A stretch of 64,000 nt of DNA from JBPOFM01 sp041391925 (GCA_041391925.1 JAWKNA010000006.1:186001-250000); one strand, 5' to 3'; positions 51,621-60,543 are shown, counted from the first letter of the stretch. The notes: generated by a model from the sequence alone, not told the origin. Numbers and translations: made by a program.

Positions 51621-52406
51621 TTATAAGCAGCAGGTTTCCATTTCAAACATTTCAGTTACTTGTGATTGATTTAAAGAGATATTGAATATAGCTATGTCAT
51701 CTATTTTTCCATCATAAAATTTCCCGATAAATAAATCGCCAATATCTTGATATGTAGGTGCTGCAGGAAGGTCACAAATACCTGTACTCGAATCTCGTAG
51801 AATTCCGTCTCTATAAATCGCTAGTGCATTGTCTGTTGTTTTATAGGTAGCAACTAAATGATGCCATTGGTCAAAATCAATAATATCTGTACTACCTTGC
51901 CAATCATATAAATCCCAGACTGAACCCATTAATCCAAATGTAGGATAATCAATATCATATAAGCCGAGTGACCATTGACCAAAAACATCACAAGGTGTAG
52001 AAGTACTTTCGTCCCTACTTATTAGCACACTATAGCCGCCTGGAGAGTCAACATCCATTTTAAACCATAGCGAAATTGAAAATTCTGAAAGGTTATTCAA
52101 AAAATATGTATTATTGGTAGTTAAATATTCGCCATTAGTAAATTCAAATTTATATGCGCAATCAATATTTCCATTTCTGTCCATAGCTGGTGAAGCTGAA
52201 GTTAGATTTGTTAAATCATTTGAATTAGATACATCATCGAGACTTCCGCTATTAAAGGGGTAAAAGGCAATCAAATTAGTTTGCAATCCTGATGGAATGC
52301 ATTGAGTTAATTGAATATTTAAATCATCATTATTGCTTGAGGTTTCATTATCAGAGCAAGAAATAAATGAGCAGATAAAAATAATTATGAATAAAATCTT
52401 TTTCAT
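51621..52406 (-). CDS. LamG-like (concanavalin A-fold) domain lipoprotein
   Basis: Lipoprotein of 261 aa: signal IFICSFISC with lipobox near residue 17, a Ser/Asn/Asp linker, then a LamG/laminin-G-3 carbohydrate-binding-like beta sandwich filling the rest (LIAFYPFNSGSLDDVSNSND; LSEFSISLWFKMDVDSPGGY; DFDQWHHLVATYKTTDNALA; FIGKFYDGKIDDIAIFNISL). Such domains bind glycans or proteins at the surface. No T9SS sorting tail is present; the ending is FEMETCCL. The gene is flanked by 18-bp inverted sequences (51597-51614 and 52457-52474) and is the rightmost unit of the cassette-like block. Confidence 0.87.
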   Translation of the reverse strand: MKKILFIIIFICSFISCSDNETSSNNDDLNIQLTQCIPSGLQTNLIAFYPFNSGSLDDVSNSNDLTNLTSASPAMDRNGNIDCAYKFEFTNGEYLTTNNTYFLNNLSEFSISLWFKMDVDSPGGYSVLISRDESTSTPCDVFGQWSLGLYDIDYPTFGLMGSVWDLYDWQGSTDIIDFDQWHHLVATYKTTDNALAIYRDGILRDSSTGICDLPAAPTYQDIGDLFIGKFYDGKIDDIAIFNISLNQSQVTEMFEMETCCL

Positions 52407-52456
52407 GGTTGTTTTCTTTATAGATACAAAATATACATAATGGTTGCGTCAAATTG

Positions 52457-52474
52457 CTTACAACACATTATAAC
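52457..52474. repeat. Inverted partner of the repeat C right end
   Basis: CTTACAACACATTATAAC; its reverse complement matches GTTATACATTGTTGTAAG (51597-51614) at 15 of 18 positions. The two enclose the LamG gene and could be the ends of a mobile unit or of an inactive repeat copy. Confidence 0.6.
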
Positions 52475-52829
52475 AATCATAAATATACTCATATCCCATT
52501 AAGTTTTTTGGATGTCACTAACTTTTGTTGCTTTTTGGTGATGAGACTATTGGGATGTCTCCGTGGGCCATACGCCAAGAACTATGTAAACAATCATTAA
52601 TAGATAACGAGGAACGCTGTAAACCATGCCCACAATGACCGTAGGAAAACATCCTCAATGGAAGTGAAAATCAATGGAAAAAAAAGAGATTTACACGCTG
52701 AAATATAAGACTTTATAATGTGTAGTTCATCGAAAAACTGGTTTTTTGGTTGTTTAAATAGAAAAAATATGATACATTGTTCTAAAGCTGGATTAGTTTT
52801 TTTTACAAAAACTAGTTTAATTGTTACGG

Positions 52830-52880
52830 GAAAAAATACCAAATATGGTCTTACTAAGATTCTTTTTTGGTATTTTTTTA
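52830..52880. terminator. Hairpin with flanking A and T runs in the gap before the DASS transporter
   Basis: AAAAAATACCAAA (from 52831) and TTTTGGTATTTTTTT (to 52880) form a long stem around a loop of about 20 bases, with a T-run on either strand, so it looks like a bidirectional terminator. No gene ends right next to it: the 565-bp gap 52407-52971 holds otherwise only the inverted sequence at 52457 and a short vestigial frame near 52555-52638. Confidence 0.55.
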
Positions 52881-52971
52881 TGTAGGCTATTGCAACCTAC
52901 CCATGCTCACTTTTAGGATTTTTATCGATGAAGCTATAAATTCCATATATTCGTTATACTAATCCTTCCAT

Positions 52972-54441
52972 ATGACTACATCCAAACGTATCGGTTTTGT
53001 TTTGGGGCCTTTATTATTTATCCTGATTCTTTTCTTTTTTAAACCTGAAGGGTTGTCACCCGAAGCCAGAGCCGTATTGGCATCGACCGTTTGGATTGCT
53101 GTTTGGTGGATTACAGAAGCTATTCCCATTGCGGTGACGGCATTGTTGCCCATTGTATTGTTCCCACTCACAGGAGGTCTCGGTTTAAATGAGACCACAA
53201 GTGCGTTTGGCCATAAATACATCTTTTTGTACATGGGTGGTTTTATCATCGCCATCGCCATTGAAAAATGGAATCTACATCGACGGATTGCCCTGAACAT
53301 TATCCATTTTATTGGTTCGGACATCAAGAAAATCATTTTGGGATTTATGGTGGCTACTGCCTTTTTGAGCATGTGGATCAGTAACACAGCGACCTCTGTG
53401 ATGATGTTGCCCATTGGCATCGCAATTATTACCCAATTAAAGGATAATCCAAAAACAATTGAAAATGAAACGCAACTGTTTGGCAAAGCGTTGATGCTTG
53501 CCATTGCCTACAGTTCTTCGATTGGTGGCATTGCAACCTTGATTGGAACGCCCCCAAATTTGGTATTGGCAGGTGTGATATCGGATACTTATGGCTACGA
53601 GATTACATTTTTGCAATGGTTCAAATTTGGGTTTCCGATTTCGGTGATTTTGTTGTTTCTATGTTGGAAATACTTGACAACCTATGCGTTTTCATTTACA
53701 CAGAAAGAATTTCCGGGAGGCAAAGAAGAAATCAAACGTTTACGGACTGCCTTGGGAAGAATCAGTTATGAAGAGAAACTGGTGTCTTTGGTATTCGGCA
53801 CGACGGCTTTTTTCTGGATAACACGCTCGTTACTGTTTGATAAGCTTTTGCCTCAACTGGACGATACGATTATTGCGATTGTGTTTGCCATTGTTTTGTT
53901 CTTGATTCCATCAAAAGACAAAAAAGAGAAGTTGATGTCCTGGGAGGATGCCATAAAGTTGCCATGGGGCATTATTTTGTTGTTTGGTGGTGGCATGGCA
54001 CTCGCAAATGGGTTTGAAAGCAGTGGCCTGGCGCAATGGCTTGGCAATCAGATGACTAGTTTTGCAGGTTTGACCACAATTATTTTGGTATTATTACTTA
54101 TTGCTGCGGTCAACTTTTTGACTGAAATCACATCCAACCTTGCCACGACTGCTATGTTGTTGCCAGTACTAGCTCCTATGGCTTTAACGGTTGACATCCA
54201 TCCGTTTGTGTTAATGGTAGGTGCCGCAGTAGCCGCTAGTTGTGCGTTTATGTTACCAGTAGCCACACCTCCGAATGCTGTAGTTTTTGGTGCGGGTTAT
54301 TTGCGCATTCCCGATATGGTGCGAAAAGGTTTTGTAATGAATATCATCTCGATTATTATCCTGACGGCCTTTGTTTATTTCGTGTTGCCTATGCTGTGGG
54401 ATTTGGTGGTTGAGGGGTTTCCGGAGGCATTGAGACGTTAG
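52972..54441 (+). CDS. DASS/SLC13 family sodium-dependent anion transporter
   Basis: Inner-membrane transporter of 489 aa with about 11-12 helices, probably importing dicarboxylates or sulfate with sodium. Both repeated sodium/substrate motifs are visible: WISNTATSVMMLPIGIAII near residue 145 and TSNLATTAMLLPVLAPMAL near 385, each with a following TPPN-type turn (IGTPPNLVLAGVISD and VATPPNAVVFGAGYLR). The N-terminal TVWIAVWWITEAIPIAVTAL is also typical. Divergent from nothing and convergent with the yheT-type gene, with 13 bp between the stops. Confidence 0.92.
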   Translation: MTTSKRIGFVLGPLLFILILFFFKPEGLSPEARAVLASTVWIAVWWITEAIPIAVTALLPIVLFPLTGGLGLNETTSAFGHKYIFLYMGGFIIAIAIEKWNLHRRIALNIIHFIGSDIKKIILGFMVATAFLSMWISNTATSVMMLPIGIAIITQLKDNPKTIENETQLFGKALMLAIAYSSSIGGIATLIGTPPNLVLAGVISDTYGYEITFLQWFKFGFPISVILLFLCWKYLTTYAFSFTQKEFPGGKEEIKRLRTALGRISYEEKLVSLVFGTTAFFWITRSLLFDKLLPQLDDTIIAIVFAIVLFLIPSKDKKEKLMSWEDAIKLPWGIILLFGGGMALANGFESSGLAQWLGNQMTSFAGLTTIILVLLLIAAVNFLTEITSNLATTAMLLPVLAPMALTVDIHPFVLMVGAAVAASCAFMLPVATPPNAVVFGAGYLRIPDMVRKGFVMNIISIIILTAFVYFVLPMLWDLVVEGFPEALRR

Positions 54442-54454
54442 ACGTTAGACAAAA

Positions 54455-55411
54455 CTAATTTCTTATAAATTCCAACGCTCTTTTTTCATTGTAATAGACA
54501 TTCTTCTTATCAACAAACCCTACGTGGCCACCGTATTTGGGCATTTCGAGATAGAGATTTGTATTTTCTTTGGCGGCTTTCACAGGATAACATTCTGGCG
54601 ATAGGAAAGAATCATTGAGTGCATTGATGATAAGTGTTGGTACTTTAATATTTGGAAGAAATTGAAGGCTGCTACTCTTTTCATAATAGTCCAAAGCATC
54701 TGTAAATCCGTGAGCCTTGGACGTGTACACATTATCAAAATCGATTAAAGCCTTGATTTTGTTGATGTCTTCTTGTGTGACCATTTCTGGAAAGTTTTGA
54801 TGCTTGATTTTCAGCTTTCCTTTGAGATGCCGTTTGAAACGGTCATGATATAGTATATTTTTGAAAGCATGCAGCTCATCTGAAGAGCCTTTTAAGTAAC
54901 AAGGCACAGAAACAGCGATTCCGGCTTTGATTTGTGAAGGAAGCTCTTCTCGTTCACCTAAATATTTCAGAACGATATTGCCACCAAGACTGAAGCCTTT
55001 CAGATAGATTTCATCATAGTTTTTTGTCGACAGGATATGATTGATGACCTCTTCCAAATCTTCCGTAGCACCAGAATGATAGGAACGGAACTTCAAGTTT
55101 TCTTCTCCACTGCAACCCCTAAAATTGACACAAACAGCATCGATATCATTTTCATTGAACAATTTGGCTGTGCCAGTCATATACGGTCGTTGCGCATCAC
55201 CTTCGAGTCCGTGCAGTATGATGATAAGTTTGATTGACTTCTCTTTTGAAAAACTCCAATCCAAGTCCAAGAAATCACCATCTGACAGTTTCAGGCGTTC
55301 ACGTTCTTGCTTGACGCCACTCACTCGTCGCACCAAACCAGAATAGACCGTGGACACAAAGCCATTTTTGAATCCGATGGGTGGTTTATATGTTGACTCT
55401 ATAATAGGGAT
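54455..55411 (-). CDS. yheT: YheT-type alpha/beta hydrolase with a start codon lost into a repeat
   Basis: Alpha/beta hydrolase with the nucleophile elbow LKGFSLGGNIVLKYLG, acid in NALNDSFLSPECYPV and histidine in KYGGHVGFVD, all intact. Homologues start M-P-I-I-x-S-x-Y-x-P-P with GFKNGHxSTIYSG after it; here the frame reads PIIESTYKPPIGFKNGFVST, but the codon in the M position (55411-55409) is ATC, the end of a GGGATTA repeat, and a TAA lies just upstream. The only ordinary start left is GTG at 55355-55357, which would cut off 18 conserved residues (protein of 300 aa). The coordinates given assume initiation at or near ATC/ATT (318 aa). Last gene of the tilS-ade-yheT row. Confidence 0.75.
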   Translation of the reverse strand: MPIIESTYKPPIGFKNGFVSTVYSGLVRRVSGVKQERERLKLSDGDFLDLDWSFSKEKSIKLIIILHGLEGDAQRPYMTGTAKLFNENDIDAVCVNFRGCSGEENLKFRSYHSGATEDLEEVINHILSTKNYDEIYLKGFSLGGNIVLKYLGEREELPSQIKAGIAVSVPCYLKGSSDELHAFKNILYHDRFKRHLKGKLKIKHQNFPEMVTQEDINKIKALIDFDNVYTSKAHGFTDALDYYEKSSSLQFLPNIKVPTLIINALNDSFLSPECYPVKAAKENTNLYLEMPKYGGHVGFVDKKNVYYNEKRALEFIRN

Positions 55412-55455
55412 TAGGGATTAGGGATTAGGGATTAGGGATTAGTGATTAGGGATTA
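55407..55455. repeat. Heptamer tandem repeat GGGATTA at the yheT start
   Basis: Seven 7-bp units; six are GGGATTA and one (55442-55448) is GTGATTA; an eighth GTGGAAA is half decayed. On the minus strand it reads TAATCCC and contains TAA in every frame once three units are passed, so no translation can cross it. It lies between the adenine deaminase stop (55470) and the yheT reading frame, abutting the expected start codon. Confidence 0.95.
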
Positions 55456-55469
55456 GTGGAAACTATTCA

Positions 55470-57098
55470 TTATTCATTATCTACATTCAATGAGGTGAAT
55501 TTAAAGTCTGTTCCGTTGAATAAACCCTTATCACTCAACTTCAACGAAGGAATGACCAACAATGCCATAAACGACAAGGTCATATAAGGTGCGTGAAGTG
55601 TGCTTCCCAATTGTTTCGCCATTTGGTCCAATTCGGCATATTGCTTGCCAATGATTTCTCCTATTTGGTCACTCATAATCCCAGCCACAGGTAACGGAAC
55701 AACGTTTTCTTCGGTCTCTGAAACGGCACAAATGCCTCCTTTGTTTTCGATAATAAAATTCACCGCTTTGCAAATCATCGCATCCGAAACACCAACTGCA
55801 ATGATGTTGTGCGAGTCATGGCCCACGGACGAGGCGATTGCACCTTGTTTTAAGCCGAAATTTTTGATGAACGCAATGGCAGGTTGTGCATTGTTATAAC
55901 GATTGACCACGGTCATTTTCAAAATGTCATTTTCGACATTGGAAACCAAATTGCCATCCACAATCAAGCTGTCCAATTTCAGTTCATTGGTTACCAATTG
56001 CCCTTCCAAGGCTTCAATGACCCGTATCTGTTTTGAAGATGATTCAAACCTGAAATCCGACACTTGCTTTTTATCACAATTGAAATTATTCAGATTATTG
56101 AATTCTATTGTTTTGATAACTGATGTTCCATTATCGTAAACCAATTCACCATCAATATACGTTTGAAGCGTTTTGAACTGTTTTAAATCTTTCACAACAA
56201 TAAAATCAGCAGCATCGCCCACTCGAAGCTGTCCAACCTCAAGATTATAATACTTCACAGGATTGATGCACGCGATTTGAAGTACTTGAAAAACATCCAT
56301 GCCCTTTGCGACAGCTCGTGCACAGAGGTTGTTAATGTGGTGCAAGAGCAAATCATCGGGATGCTTGTCATCGCTACAAAACATCATGTTTTCAAAATGT
56401 TCCGGAATCAAATCGGCCAAGGCCTCAAAATTTTTGGCAGCACTCCCCTCTCGAATCAAGACTTTCATGCCTTTTTGGAGTTTTTCCAAGCCTTCTTCAT
56501 ACGTAAAACATTCATGGTCGGTGGAAATTCCTGCATGGATGTATTTTGTAAGATCATCACCTCGCAATCCAGGTGCATGACCATCCACCGGTTTGTTATA
56601 GTGTTTCGCCCATGCTATTTTTTTCATGACTTCATCATCATCAAACAAGACGCCAGGATAATTCATGAGTTCTGCCAAGTATTTGATGTCTGGATTTTGC
56701 AGTAGTTGTTTGATGCCATCAGAATCAATCGTTGCACCAGCAGATTCAAAATTGGTCGCTGGCACACAGGAAGGCGCTCCAAAGTTGAATTTGAAAGGAA
56801 CTTTCTTGCCATTGTCTATCATAAACTCCACACCTTTAATGCCCAACACATTGGCAATTTCGTGAGGGTCGGACACTGTGGCGACAGTCCCGTGAGTGAC
56901 TGCCAACTTTGCAAATTCGCTAGGCACCAACATGGAGCTTTCGATATGGATGTGTGCGTCCACAAAACCTGGAAGAATATAATGGTCAACGGTATGGTCT
57001 TTTTCTTTAATGGAAGACATCTTTCCATTTTCAATGGTGACTTCGCCCTTGAAAATTTGCCTGTTTGCAATATCAACAATCTGCCCTAGTATCTTCAT
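55470..57098 (-). CDS. ade: Adenine deaminase
   Basis: Metal-dependent amidohydrolase of 542 aa converting adenine to hypoxanthine and ammonia in purine salvage. Signatures: HYILPGFVDAHIHIESSMLV with the HxH metal pair, HGTVATVSDPHEIANVLGI, the DGHAPGLRGDDLTKYIHAGI segment, MFCSDDKHPDDLLLHHINNL, and the C-terminal ASSVGHDSHNIIAVGVSDA characteristic of Ade. Length is right for the family. Its ATG (57096-57098) is adjacent to the tilS stop, so the genes are co-transcribed. Confidence 0.94.
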   Translation of the reverse strand: MKILGQIVDIANRQIFKGEVTIENGKMSSIKEKDHTVDHYILPGFVDAHIHIESSMLVPSEFAKLAVTHGTVATVSDPHEIANVLGIKGVEFMIDNGKKVPFKFNFGAPSCVPATNFESAGATIDSDGIKQLLQNPDIKYLAELMNYPGVLFDDDEVMKKIAWAKHYNKPVDGHAPGLRGDDLTKYIHAGISTDHECFTYEEGLEKLQKGMKVLIREGSAAKNFEALADLIPEHFENMMFCSDDKHPDDLLLHHINNLCARAVAKGMDVFQVLQIACINPVKYYNLEVGQLRVGDAADFIVVKDLKQFKTLQTYIDGELVYDNGTSVIKTIEFNNLNNFNCDKKQVSDFRFESSSKQIRVIEALEGQLVTNELKLDSLIVDGNLVSNVENDILKMTVVNRYNNAQPAIAFIKNFGLKQGAIASSVGHDSHNIIAVGVSDAMICKAVNFIIENKGGICAVSETEENVVPLPVAGIMSDQIGEIIGKQYAELDQMAKQLGSTLHAPYMTLSFMALLVIPSLKLSDKGLFNGTDFKFTSLNVDNE

Positions 57099-58409
57099 TT
57101 AATGGATTTCAAATTTTATGATTTGTTTTGTCTCTGGCTTTGCCATGAAGCGTTCGTCACCGCGTTTTCCAATCACCCAAACAATAGTATCATTTGAGCA
57201 TAGCAAATACGCATTTTCTTTTTCAATCAAAGACATTTTTTCATCCTTAAAATATTTGCTGATCTTTTTTTTGCCTTTCATCCCAAAGGGATAAAAATAA
57301 TCGCCTTCCCTCCATGGACGGACTGTTAAGGGAAATTTCAGTTTGTTCTTATCCAAATACACCACATTAGGTTGTCCTTTCAAAATTTCATCAACCTCTT
57401 CCATAAAAATTGTTCCAATGGTTGTGACAAGGCTTCTGTCCGATTCCTCAATATCAAAAGAATGACCTTCATTTTCAGTTTGAATTTCAGTCAGCAGCAA
57501 AAAATCCCTGTCTTTAATCAAGCGATGGGTTGGAGAAAAAACTTGCTTTCCAGATTGAGCATCCAATAGGCTGACCACATCATTCCATTCGGTAAAATTG
57601 AAATCTTTCAACAGCTCGTAGAGATAGGCTTTCGGGTTGGATAATTTTTTTAGTTTTTTGACCTTCAATTTGATGACATCATTTTCCACGGACACCACTT
57701 TTTTTTGAACTCGTATCAACGAATCCTCGACCAAGTGCTGTGCATCCTGAAGGTTGGAAACCGTCGTCTTAAAATTCTGCAACAATTGAGGGTTCATTTG
57801 TTTTAATGTCGGAATGATATCGTGGCGCAATTTGTTACGCAAGTATTTTTTGGATGCATTGCTGCTATCTTCGCGCCATTCCAATTTTTTTCCAATGGCA
57901 TAGACTTCTAGGTCTTCACGGGAAAATGGCAACAATGGACGCACAATTTTTCCATTCATTTCGGGTATTCCGACCAATCCGTCCAAACCTGTGCCTCTGG
58001 TGATATTGATTAAAAATGTCTCCAGATTGTCATCAGCATGATGTGCTGTTAGAATGTAATCAAAATCTAGCTGGTTTGCCAAGTCATAAAACCAATCATA
58101 ACGCAATTGGCGAGCAGCCACTTGGGTAGAAAGCTTGTTGTTTTTGGCAAATGTTTCAGTTTCAAAGCTTTCGATGAACACTTCCAGATTTAAATTTTCC
58201 GCCATTTCCAATACAAACTCTTCATCGGCATTACTTTCATCACCTCGCAGGTTGAAATTACAATGTGCCAAAGCAATATCTAAATTGGCTTGTTTGCATA
58301 AATGCGTCAAGACCACACTGTCCAATCCGCCGGAAATGGCTATAAGAAGCTTGCCTTTTGTCAAAAATGGAAACTGTCCATGGAGGTGTTTTTGAAATTG
58401 GTCGAACAT
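57099..58409 (-). CDS. tilS: tRNA(Ile)-lysidine synthetase
   Basis: Essential ATP-dependent enzyme (436 aa) that changes C34 of the AUA-reading tRNA-Ile to lysidine. The PP-loop is intact (LLIAISGGLDSVVLTHLCKQ), followed by HCNFNLRGDESNADEEF, LTAHHADDNLETFLINITRG and GIPEMNGKIVRPLLPFSRED. The C-terminal tRNA-binding part (VRPWREGDYFYPFGMKGKKK; KISKYFKDEKMSLIEKENAY) is present, so it is the full-length type. It heads the tilS-ade-yheT row and is divergent from the 58532 gene. Confidence 0.95.
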   Translation of the reverse strand: MFDQFQKHLHGQFPFLTKGKLLIAISGGLDSVVLTHLCKQANLDIALAHCNFNLRGDESNADEEFVLEMAENLNLEVFIESFETETFAKNNKLSTQVAARQLRYDWFYDLANQLDFDYILTAHHADDNLETFLINITRGTGLDGLVGIPEMNGKIVRPLLPFSREDLEVYAIGKKLEWREDSSNASKKYLRNKLRHDIIPTLKQMNPQLLQNFKTTVSNLQDAQHLVEDSLIRVQKKVVSVENDVIKLKVKKLKKLSNPKAYLYELLKDFNFTEWNDVVSLLDAQSGKQVFSPTHRLIKDRDFLLLTEIQTENEGHSFDIEESDRSLVTTIGTIFMEEVDEILKGQPNVVYLDKNKLKFPLTVRPWREGDYFYPFGMKGKKKISKYFKDEKMSLIEKENAYLLCSNDTIVWVIGKRGDERFMAKPETKQIIKFEIH

Positions 58410-58531
58410 ACTTCAAAGATACAACTTTGATGCTTTTGGCAATCAGCAAAATTTGACTTAAAGTTTTAAAAACTTTCAATTTTAAAAGGAATATTCCGTA
58501 ACTTTAAAACAGGACTTTAAAGAATGGATTT

Positions 58532-59224
58532 ATGGAAACGACACGACAAACCAAAAAAACTTTTTCGAAGAAAGATTATGACAAACGAGTCCTTTCTGTC
58601 ATACCGCATTTGCATCCGTATGTGAAACACCGACTCTACGTTGCCGAAAACGTTGGCATTTTGCCCAAAAATCTTTATTGTTCCAATGGCATCATTGATG
58701 ACTCTATTATTAAATTATATGAAAAGGGTTACGACTGCGATACGGATGTCAACTGCATAAAATTGAAATTGTTTGAAACCGTTGATGATTATTTGGAAGA
58801 AATTTTCGTAAAGGAAGCCTTCCATAAAAAAACAATCAGCACCAACGAACTTCTAAAGGAAGAGTTGCGGAGACTGGAAGAATCATTTACCATCGATGCC
58901 GATGAGGATTCTATGATGCTGGAAGAATTAGATGATATTTCATATCATCAGCACGATGACGATTATGAAGTATTTGTATTTGATGACCACAATAGCAGAA
59001 TTTTGAACATTCTGGATTTAGAAGCGGAATCACAATTAAAAAACCGAAAATTGATTGGCAAATTCTATAACTGGCTACCAATTCGTGTGGCGAACATCGT
59101 GGATTTATACACCTTTGGGAAATTGGATTTTAAAGAAATTGCCACGATAAAAGACATTGAAGTGTCTCGAGTTGAAAAGATATTGAAAGAGGTAAAAAAA
59201 AGGTTTCGAACGCATTTGGAATGA
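58532..59224 (+). CDS. Protein of unknown function with sigma-region-4-like C-terminus
   Basis: Cytoplasmic protein of 230 aa, acidic in the middle (SFTIDADEDSMMLEELDDIS) with a basic start (TTRQTKKTFSKKDYDKRVLS). The last 45 residues (VDLYTFGKLDFKEIATIKDI; EVSRVEKILKEVKKRFRTHL) read like the DNA-binding helix-turn-helix of sigma-70 region 4 or a RNA-polymerase-associated HTH. There is no region 2, so it is not an ordinary sigma factor. It is divergent from tilS across a 122-bp gap. Possible roles are a transcription regulator or an anti/co-sigma factor; this is inference from a weak resemblance. Confidence 0.75.
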   Translation: METTRQTKKTFSKKDYDKRVLSVIPHLHPYVKHRLYVAENVGILPKNLYCSNGIIDDSIIKLYEKGYDCDTDVNCIKLKLFETVDDYLEEIFVKEAFHKKTISTNELLKEELRRLEESFTIDADEDSMMLEELDDISYHQHDDDYEVFVFDDHNSRILNILDLEAESQLKNRKLIGKFYNWLPIRVANIVDLYTFGKLDFKEIATIKDIEVSRVEKILKEVKKRFRTHLE

Positions 59225-59250
59225 AAACACCTAGGCATAAATGTCACGGT

Positions 59251-60543
59251 CTAATTTTCAAGTACCTCACGCATCGCTTTAGCTTTCACCAAGCATTCTT
59301 CGTACTCATCCATCGGATTACTTTTGGCAGTAATAGCACCACCTACAGAATAAGACACATACTTTTTTGAAGCATTGTAAAGAATGCTTCTGATGATGAC
59401 ATTGAAATCAAAATCACCTTGGGGCGTAAAATAACCGACTGCTCCGGAATATAAGCCTCGTTTGGTTTCTTCGAGTTCTTCAATGATTTTCATCGCAGAA
59501 ATTTTAGGCGCACCTGTCATACTCCCCATAGGGAAGGTGGTTTTGATGACATCCACTGGATGTGTCTCTGAAGCAATTTTTGACATCACAGTTGAAATCA
59601 TCTGGTGAACTTGTTCAAAGCTATAAACCCTACATAATTCCTCGACTTTTACACTGCCTTTGATGGCAGTATGGGACAAATCATTCCGTACCAAATCGAC
59701 AATCATGATGTTTTCGCTACGTTCCTTTCCGCTATGCTCTAAATTATGTCTCAGTTCTTGGTCTTCGATGATGTTATTGGAACGTTTGGCCGTGCCTTTG
59801 ATGGGTTGCGAAATAATGGTAGTACCTTCTTTTTTAAGATACCGTTCTGGCGAGGCAGACAAAAGATAATTGTTCTCACATTTTAGAAAAGTCGCAAATG
59901 GTGGGTGGGAAATCTTGTTTAAACTGAAATAAGTTTCCAAAGGGTTGATACTAGTACTTTCAGCATAAAATTCCTGGCAAAAATTGGCTTCATAAACATC
60001 CCCTCGATGGATGTGTGCCAGAATGGCTTCTATTTTTTTAAAATAATCATCTTTATGAATTCTCATCTTTATTTTGAGATGGGTTGCTAAACGCTGATTG
60101 ATAGGTATGATAGTCTGTTGTATTGACTTTAAATCTTCGTTGATTTCTTCTTCAATCATTTTCAGATAATGAATTTCAACCGTTTTGCCTTTGAACAGAA
60201 ACAAACGTTTGGGTTGAAAAAAAAACAAATCCGGAAATTCGAGTCCATCAAAGTTTTCAGATTTTAAATCCTCCAAATCATTTTTCAAATCATACGTTAG
60301 ATAACCAAATATCCAATCTTTGGTAACAGTTTGATATTCTTTTAATTTCTCAAATGCTTGATGAGTATCCGTTTTAATGCTGGTAAAAGAGTCGACAGCC
60401 AAAACAGCGTCATAGGTCCCATATTTTTGATGATACTTATTCGAATCCAGCCATACGAGATCCTCAAATTGTTGGCTCCAGACCAACAATTTTTCCTTAA
60501 ATGTGGCAAGTGATTTTGGTTTATGTGAAGTGGTTGTTCTCAA
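59251..60543 (-). CDS. pabB: Aminodeoxychorismate synthase component I
   Basis: Chorismate-binding enzyme of 430 aa of the folate pathway. It has the PIKGT motif (ISQPIKGTAKRSN near residue 247) whose lysine marks PabB; anthranilate synthase has PIAGT. Other signatures are NLEHSGKERSENIMIVDLVR, TFPMGSMTGAPKISAMKI and GLYSGAVGYFTPQGDFDFNV. The amidotransferase partner (PabA) is not next to it, though it may be TrpG elsewhere. The start ATG at 60541-60543 gives MRTTTSHKPKSLATF. Convergent with 58532. Confidence 0.9.
   Translation of the reverse strand: MRTTTSHKPKSLATFKEKLLVWSQQFEDLVWLDSNKYHQKYGTYDAVLAVDSFTSIKTDTHQAFEKLKEYQTVTKDWIFGYLTYDLKNDLEDLKSENFDGLEFPDLFFFQPKRLFLFKGKTVEIHYLKMIEEEINEDLKSIQQTIIPINQRLATHLKIKMRIHKDDYFKKIEAILAHIHRGDVYEANFCQEFYAESTSINPLETYFSLNKISHPPFATFLKCENNYLLSASPERYLKKEGTTIISQPIKGTAKRSNNIIEDQELRHNLEHSGKERSENIMIVDLVRNDLSHTAIKGSVKVEELCRVYSFEQVHQMISTVMSKIASETHPVDVIKTTFPMGSMTGAPKISAMKIIEELEETKRGLYSGAVGYFTPQGDFDFNVIIRSILYNASKKYVSYSVGGAITAKSNPMDEYEECLVKAKAMREVLEN

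Noticed and set aside
55407..55455. Telomere-like TTAGGG repeat
   Set aside because: The unit is seven bases (TTAGGGA) and internal to a gene row; it is a simple tandem repeat.
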